From positions 2,860,620 to 2,924,619 of the forward strand of contig NZ_CP013233.1 of assembly GCF_001584165.1 (NCBI RefSeq): DNA of 64,000 bases, written 5' to 3'. The DNA is from Collimonas arenae (GTDB lineage: Bacteria; Pseudomonadota; Gammaproteobacteria; Burkholderiales; Burkholderiaceae_D). Of the stretch, positions 59,883-64,000 are shown piece by piece. The position numbers and the translations under genes were made by a program. Position 1 is the first letter of the stretch. Every line of letters starts with the position of its first letter. Below the pieces are notes generated by a model. It made no database searches and was not told the origin of the DNA. It saw only the letters and a program-made list of their open reading frames with translations.

Positions 59883-60701
59883 CTAGCCGGCGATCTCGGC
59901 GGCCGCATCGATTGCCTGCGCGCCGTCGTCCGACTCATCAATTGTCTCATCGGTTTCCACCTTCGCCAGCTTGATGTACTCGATATTCAAAGTGATGGCT
60001 TCGCTATAGCGCAGCACGAAATAATCTCCCTCGACGCCGTAAAAGCGCGTCGGATCGTCGTCTGCCGGGTCATATGGCTTATCGGCGAGCAACGGGCGCC
60101 GCATCACCTGCTGCAGGATCAGCCGATCCAGGCCACCATCGGCATCGACGAAAAAATCGTCAAGGATGCCGATGAACAGAACCGCCTGCCCGGCCACATT
60201 AACGATGGCGGACACCGAGATAAAGTCTGGCTGGTTGTCTTCGTCGAAGTCGGCGCCCGTCAGCAGGTAGTACCAGGGCGCCTGGTGAAAGCGAAACAAT
60301 GGGGCAAACCAGCCGGCATTGAAACGGTCAAGACGGAAGCGGGTTATCAACATGCGGAAACCGGTCGGCACGATCAGCGCGCCGGCATACAGGCTCAGGA
60401 AATATGCGCATATCCAGGAAAACTGCGTGGCGATCGCATCCACCGCCCGCGACTGGCTCGTTGGGTCCGCCGACAATATTTTCAACAGCACCGCCGGCTG
60501 CAACGCCCGACCGAACAGCATGCCGGATGCGGTCAGCCACAAAAGATGGAAAACACAACTCCACAGCACCGCCTCGGTGACAATCTGGCCGAAGGGGGAG
60601 AAATCCAGCGAAGCGCGTTCCGCCCGCTTGAATCGCGAACGGGCAATGAATCCGGGGAGCAGCAGCAGGAAAACGATTAAGGCAGGCAGCGCTACGTTCA
60701 T
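59883..60701 (-). CDS. Hypothetical membrane protein, 272 residues
   Basis: Membrane protein with an N-terminal helix (LPALIVFLLLLPGFIARSRF) and about three more hydrophobic segments to residue 125. A soluble part follows with YYLLTGADFDEDNQPDFISV and DPTRFYGVEGDYFVLRYSEA, ending in an acidic Asp/Ala-rich tail. The LPGF motif near the N-terminus and overall layout may belong to the DUF6338 type; this is a weak guess. It starts eight bases after the small gene upstream. Function unknown; it faces the NRPS locus tail to tail. Confidence 0.6.
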   Translation of the reverse strand: MNVALPALIVFLLLLPGFIARSRFKRAERASLDFSPFGQIVTEAVLWSCVFHLLWLTASGMLFGRALQPAVLLKILSADPTSQSRAVDAIATQFSWICAYFLSLYAGALIVPTGFRMLITRFRLDRFNAGWFAPLFRFHQAPWYYLLTGADFDEDNQPDFISVSAIVNVAGQAVLFIGILDDFFVDADGGLDRLILQQVMRRPLLADKPYDPADDDPTRFYGVEGDYFVLRYSEAITLNIEYIKLAKVETDETIDESDDGAQAIDAAAEIAG

Positions 60702-60709
60702 CGTTCCGC

Positions 60710-60910
60710 TCAGGCGGCTTTAGGAACGACTTTAAGCTGGTACAGCACGCTACCTTCTTGCGCGGAATCCAGATTGATTACTGCGCCTGTCGTGATGGAG
60801 GAAGAAAGCGACGGCCGCGAATTCTTGTTGGCCAGGTAGGTACGCAACTGCACCTTGGCTCTTGGGTCAGCAAGAACGGTTTTGGCGAGTGCGCTTTTGA
60901 GTGCTTTCAT
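60710..60910 (-). CDS. Small hypothetical protein, 66 residues
   Basis: Basic small protein MKALKSALAKTVLADPRAKV, continuing QLRTYLANKNSRPSLSSSIT and ending VLYQLKVVPKAA. No signal peptide or membrane helix. Start at 60910 is the natural Met for this segment; 20 upstream codons are discarded. It forms a two-gene unit with the membrane protein that starts nine bases later. I recognise no family. Confidence 0.5.
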   Translation of the reverse strand: MKALKSALAKTVLADPRAKVQLRTYLANKNSRPSLSSSITTGAVINLDSAQEGSVLYQLKVVPKAA

Positions 60911-61095
60911 AGTGCGGTCACTATGCCATAAAACATCATTTCCTGCATGTCCCTGCACGCAACAGATCACGGATAGGCCACGATCGGTATAGCTGAAACG
61001 CCAGGATTGTTATATGCAAATAACTATATATAACTTTGGCGTATATAGAGGCGCTGTTAGACTTGCATGCCTGACAGTTAAAACGAAGTACATCC

Positions 61096-62142
61096 GTGAT
61101 TCGCATCGAGCACCTGCATAAAATCTACCCGCTGGAACGCAATGCCAAGAGCGCCGGCACCCCGGTTGCGGCATTGACCGACATCAATCTGCATATCAAA
61201 AAAGGCGAAATATTCGGCATCATCGGCCGCTCCGGCGCCGGCAAGAGTACGCTGATCCGCACCCTCAACATGCTGGAACGGCCATCCAGCGGCAGCATAT
61301 CGATCGAAGGCGAAGACATCACCGCGCTCGACAATAACGGCCTGCACCGGCTGCGCCAGCGGATCGGCATGATCTTCCAGCACTTCAACCTGCTCAACGC
61401 CAAAACTGTGGCTGCCAATATCGACTGGCCGCTGAAGATCACCGGTAAATACACACAACAGCAACGCCACGCCCGCGTCACCGAATTGCTCGACCTGGTC
61501 GGCCTGAGCGAGCATCGCGACAAGTATCCCTCGCAATTATCCGGCGGCCAGAAACAGCGCGTCGGGATTGCCCGCGCGCTGGCCAATACGCCGCACCTGC
61601 TGCTGTGCGACGAAGCCACCTCGGCCCTCGATCCTGAAACCACGCAAGCCATCCTGCGCCTGCTGCTCGACATCAACCGCAAGCTCGGCTTGACGATTGT
61701 GCTGATCACGCATGAAATGCAAGTGATCCGCAACATCTGCGACCGCGTCGCGGTGATCGAAGCCGGCCGCATCGTCGAAACTGGCGAGGTGGCTGAAGTA
61801 TTCCTGCATCCGCAGCACGCGGTAACACAAAGCATGGTCGCAGAAAGCACGCCGTTCTCGGCAGAAACTGCACTACTGTCGTCCAGCACGGCGGGTATCG
61901 ATCAGCTGCGCGGAAAACTTGTGCGCCTGACCTACGTCGGCGACATCACTTACCAACCGATCCTGAGCAGCATCGCCGCTGCCACGCCGGCCCTGATCAC
62001 CATCCTGCAAGGCACTATCGCGCGTATCAAGGACACGCCGTATGGCCAGCTGCTTGTTGAATTGCGTGGCGAGCCGGCCGATGTCGCTCAAGTCTTCACG
62101 ACGCTCGATCAACACAATATCCGCCATGAGGTGCTCGCATAA
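61096..62142 (+). CDS. metN: Methionine ABC transporter ATP-binding protein
   Basis: ATPase of the D/L-methionine importer, 348 residues, GTG start at 61096. Walker A GRSGAGKS, IGMIFQHFNLL, signature LSGGQKQRVGIARAL, Walker B LLLCDEATSALDPETT. The C-terminal NIL domain (about 265-345: LVRLTYVGDITYQPILSSIA) binds methionine for feedback inhibition in this family. The stop overlaps the metI start (TAATG). No SAM riboswitch was recognised in the 185 bases upstream. Confidence 0.95.
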   Translation: MIRIEHLHKIYPLERNAKSAGTPVAALTDINLHIKKGEIFGIIGRSGAGKSTLIRTLNMLERPSSGSISIEGEDITALDNNGLHRLRQRIGMIFQHFNLLNAKTVAANIDWPLKITGKYTQQQRHARVTELLDLVGLSEHRDKYPSQLSGGQKQRVGIARALANTPHLLLCDEATSALDPETTQAILRLLLDINRKLGLTIVLITHEMQVIRNICDRVAVIEAGRIVETGEVAEVFLHPQHAVTQSMVAESTPFSAETALLSSSTAGIDQLRGKLVRLTYVGDITYQPILSSIAAATPALITILQGTIARIKDTPYGQLLVELRGEPADVAQVFTTLDQHNIRHEVLA

Positions 62143-62801
62143 TGGACTTCTCTCTCATCGACTGGAGCGACATCTGGCAAGCCACCTGGGAAACCCTGGC
62201 CATGACCGGCTTTTCCCTGCTGTTCACGATCCTGCTCGGCCTGCCGCTCGGGATATTGCTGTTCATCACCGGTAAGCGCCAGTTGCTGGAACAGCGCGGC
62301 ATCTACCGCGTGCTGTCGCTGATCGTCAACGTACTGCGTTCGGTGCCGTTCCTGATTTTGCTGATCGTGATGATCCCGGTCACGGTGCTGCTGGTTGGCA
62401 CCTCGCTCGGCGTACTGGGCGCAATTCCGCCGCTGGTGCTAGGCACCGCGCCATTCTTCGCGCGGCTGGTGGAAAACGTCTTGCGTGAAATCGACCGCGG
62501 TGTGGTGGAAGCCTGCCAGGCCATGGGCGCGAGCAAACGCCAGATCATTTTCGGCGCGCTGCTGCCGGAAGCCCTGCCCGGCCTGATCGCTGCGACTACC
62601 GTGACTGCGATTGCGCTGATGTCATATGCCGCGATGTCCGGCGTGATCGGCGGCGGCGGCCTGGGCGATCTGGCAATTCGTTTCGGCTATCAACGCTTCC
62701 AGACCGAAGTGATGGTCACCACCGTTGCCGTACTGGTGGTGCTGGTGCAGGTATTGCAGTTTTCCGGCGACCGGCTGGTGCAGCATTTCACGCGTAAATG
62801 A
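62142..62801 (+). CDS. metI: Methionine ABC transporter permease
   Basis: Inner-membrane permease of 219 residues with five helices. WQATWETLAMTGFSLLFTIL opens it, VNVLRSVPFLILLIVMIPVT is diagnostic of MetI, and the EAA loop reads VVEACQAMGASKRQIIFGAL. It overlaps metN by one base, so translation is coupled. Confidence 0.95.
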   Translation: MDFSLIDWSDIWQATWETLAMTGFSLLFTILLGLPLGILLFITGKRQLLEQRGIYRVLSLIVNVLRSVPFLILLIVMIPVTVLLVGTSLGVLGAIPPLVLGTAPFFARLVENVLREIDRGVVEACQAMGASKRQIIFGALLPEALPGLIAATTVTAIALMSYAAMSGVIGGGGLGDLAIRFGYQRFQTEVMVTTVAVLVVLVQVLQFSGDRLVQHFTRK

Positions 62802-62828
62802 GCCGTATCGCTTAGACATTACGTCACC

Positions 62829-62897
62829 GTCGTTCCCGCGAACGCGGGGCCCCATTTTACGCTCATCAACATGGATTCCCGCGTTCGCGGGAATGAC
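62829..62897. repeat. Intergenic palindromic repeat (GTCATTCCCGCG type), copy 2
   Basis: Between metI and metQ: GTCGTTCCCGCG-aa-CGCGGGGCCCCA, about 19 bases, then ATGGATTCCCGCG-tt-CGCGGGAATGAC. Same architecture as 20892-20956. It sits inside the met operon and could lower metQ readthrough or stabilise metNI mRNA (inference). Confidence 0.75.
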
Positions 62898-62968
62898 GGC
62901 GATTTTTAATAATTTAGAAAATTTTACTTAAGCAGTCTTTGATTTAACATCCAAAAAAGGGAGTTTAT

Positions 62969-63778
62969 ATGTCACGCAAATTTTCACTTTCACTCGGACT
63001 GGCAGCAGCCGTATTCTCGACGTTCAGCCTGATCGCTGCCGCACCTGCACAAGCCGCCGACAAGCTGGTGATCGCCGCCACGCCTGTGCCGCACGCTGAA
63101 ATCCTCGAATTCGTCAAACCGATCCTGGCCAAGGAAGGCGTCGATCTGCAGGTCAAGGTATTCACCGACTACATCCAGCCGGCGGTCCAAACCAACGAAA
63201 AGCGCGTCGACGGCAATTTCTTCCTGCACCAGCCATACCTGAACGAATTCAAGAAGAACCACAAGAACGATATCGAAGTTGTGATCACCAAGGTCCACGT
63301 CGAGCCGTTCGCCGGCTATTCGACAAAATACAAGAAACTGGCCGACCTGCCTGACGGCGCTACCATCGCTATCCCGAACGACCCATCGAATTCGGGCCGC
63401 GCATTGCTGCTATTGTCACGCCAAGGCTTGTTGAAGCTGAAGGATCCGACCAATATCTCGGCGACGCAAAAAGACATCATCGACAACCCGAAGCACCTGA
63501 AATTCAAGGAACTGGAAGCAGCAACCCTGCCGCGCGTGCTGAACCAGGTTGACCTGGCCCTGATCAATACCAACTATGCGATCGAAGCCAAACTCAATCC
63601 GGTCAAGGATTCGCTGTTCATTGAAGATGCCAACTCGCCATACGCCAACCTGCTGGTGGCACGTCCAGACAACAAGGACAGCGCGGCGGTGAAGAAACTG
63701 GCGATCGCTCTGAATTCGCCGGAAGTGAAGAAATTCATCGAAGAAAAATACAAAGGTGCAGTGGTACCGGCGTTCTGA
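62969..63778 (+). CDS. metQ: Methionine-binding periplasmic protein
   Basis: NLPA/MetQ-family binding protein of 269 residues. It has a normal signal peptide cut near APAQA-AD and no lipobox Cys, unlike most MetQ lipoproteins. Core motifs are KLVIAATPVPHAEILEFVKP, DYIQPAVQTNEKRVDGNFFL and HQPYLNEF, then IAIPNDPSNSGRALLLLSRQ. The ligand pocket and lengths are normal. It follows metI after 167 bases containing a palindromic repeat and is preceded by AAGGGAG. Confidence 0.93.
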   Translation: MSRKFSLSLGLAAAVFSTFSLIAAAPAQAADKLVIAATPVPHAEILEFVKPILAKEGVDLQVKVFTDYIQPAVQTNEKRVDGNFFLHQPYLNEFKKNHKNDIEVVITKVHVEPFAGYSTKYKKLADLPDGATIAIPNDPSNSGRALLLLSRQGLLKLKDPTNISATQKDIIDNPKHLKFKELEAATLPRVLNQVDLALINTNYAIEAKLNPVKDSLFIEDANSPYANLLVARPDNKDSAAVKKLAIALNSPEVKKFIEEKYKGAVVPAF

Positions 63779-63814
63779 TTGCTCTGATGGCTATCCAACA
63801 GCCGTCACAAACGA

Positions 63815-63841
63815 AGCCCTCGCAATTTGCGGGGGCTTTTT
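63815..63841 (+). terminator. Terminator after metQ
   Basis: AGCCCTCGCA, loop ATT, TGCGGGGGCT forms a ten-pair stem followed by T residues. Confidence 0.9.
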
Positions 63842-63899
63842 GGTTTACACTGGCTCTCTTGCTATTAATGAACTCCCCCAAACACCTTAGAGGCACATC

Positions 63900-64000
63900 A
63901 TGGAAGAAAAAGTGGAAACCAATGCATCCCAGCGCGACGCCTTCCTGGAAGAGAAAGCGTTCAAATCACGCACTGTGCTGCTGTTCGGCCAGATCAACGA
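63900..64000 (+). CDS. ClpP-family protease (N-terminal fragment)
   Basis: Start of a gene that leaves the window. It reads MEEKVETNASQRDAFLEEKA followed by FKSRTVLLFGQIN, the first strand of the ClpP/crotonase-like fold seen in ClpP-type proteolytic subunits (compare SRTVLLFGEI). The catalytic residues lie beyond the edge. Assignment rests on 33 residues only. Confidence 0.65.
   Translation, partial: MEEKVETNASQRDAFLEEKAFKSRTVLLFGQIN

Noticed and set aside
59865..59890. Possible terminator after mbtH (AGGG...CCCT)
   Set aside because: Stem too short and no clear T run after it.
60971..61095. SAM-type riboswitch upstream of metN
   Set aside because: No recognisable SAM-I or SAM-II core; the region is short and A/T-rich near the start.

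Overview
The window looks like chromosome of a betaproteobacterium of the order Burkholderiales, most likely Oxalobacteraceae (Collimonas- or Herbaspirillum-like). The evidence is the order tpiA-secG-tRNA-Leu-nuoABCDEFGHIJKLM, separate nuoC and nuoD genes, a classical Burkholderiales porin and a foldase-dependent lipase. Lineage is inferred from gene order and protein style only; no search was run.

Layout. 1-12620 (minus): NADH dehydrogenase genes nuoA to nuoM, with nuoM cut by the window edge. They are preceded by tRNA-Leu(GAG), secG and tpiA (to 14312). 14507-20849: housekeeping and accessory genes (PLP dehydratase, yaaA, a broken GNAT acetyltransferase, PfpI-like protein, PIN-domain protein, methionine-type aminotransferase, glutathione transferase). 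21005-22644: greB and, divergently, an unusual two-domain methylglyoxal synthase. 22661-27848 (minus): a chaperone-usher fimbrial operon with an A/T-rich upstream region. 28467-29675: HDOD signalling protein. 29695-33714 (minus): TonB receptor, APH-type kinase and PnuC transporter as one operon. 33987-38340: msrB, rlmJ, small membrane proteins and a frameshifted ClcB channel. 38403-41160: ModE-like regulator and modABC. 41213-44011 (minus): frameshifted porin and isocitrate lyase. 44372-47221 (minus): a second TonB receptor with a small His/Cys membrane protein. 47487-49430 (minus): lipase and its frameshifted foldase. 49747-50277: hotdog thioesterase. 50693-59864: a nonribosomal peptide locus. 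59883-60910 (minus): two unknown genes. 61096-63778: metNIQ methionine importer. 63900 to the end: start of a ClpP-family protease.

The most interesting system is the locus at 50.6-59.9 kb. It holds a two-module NRPS (C-A-T-C-A-T) ending in a thioester reductase domain, a macrolide-type glycosyltransferase and an MbtH protein. The first adenylation pocket reads as serine and the second as an unresolved hydrophobic residue. The predicted product is an N-acylated, possibly glycosylated dipeptide aldehyde or alcohol. A 618-bp stretch is almost identical between the two modules, which points to recent gene conversion.

A second theme is five genes (GNAT, ClcB, porin, lipase foldase, NRPS) each broken by what looks like one lost base in a short G or C run. 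A possible sixth case is a TonB receptor start at an A7 tract. So many identical lesions suggest sequencing or assembly error more than real pseudogenes, and reading frames in this window should be treated with that in mind.
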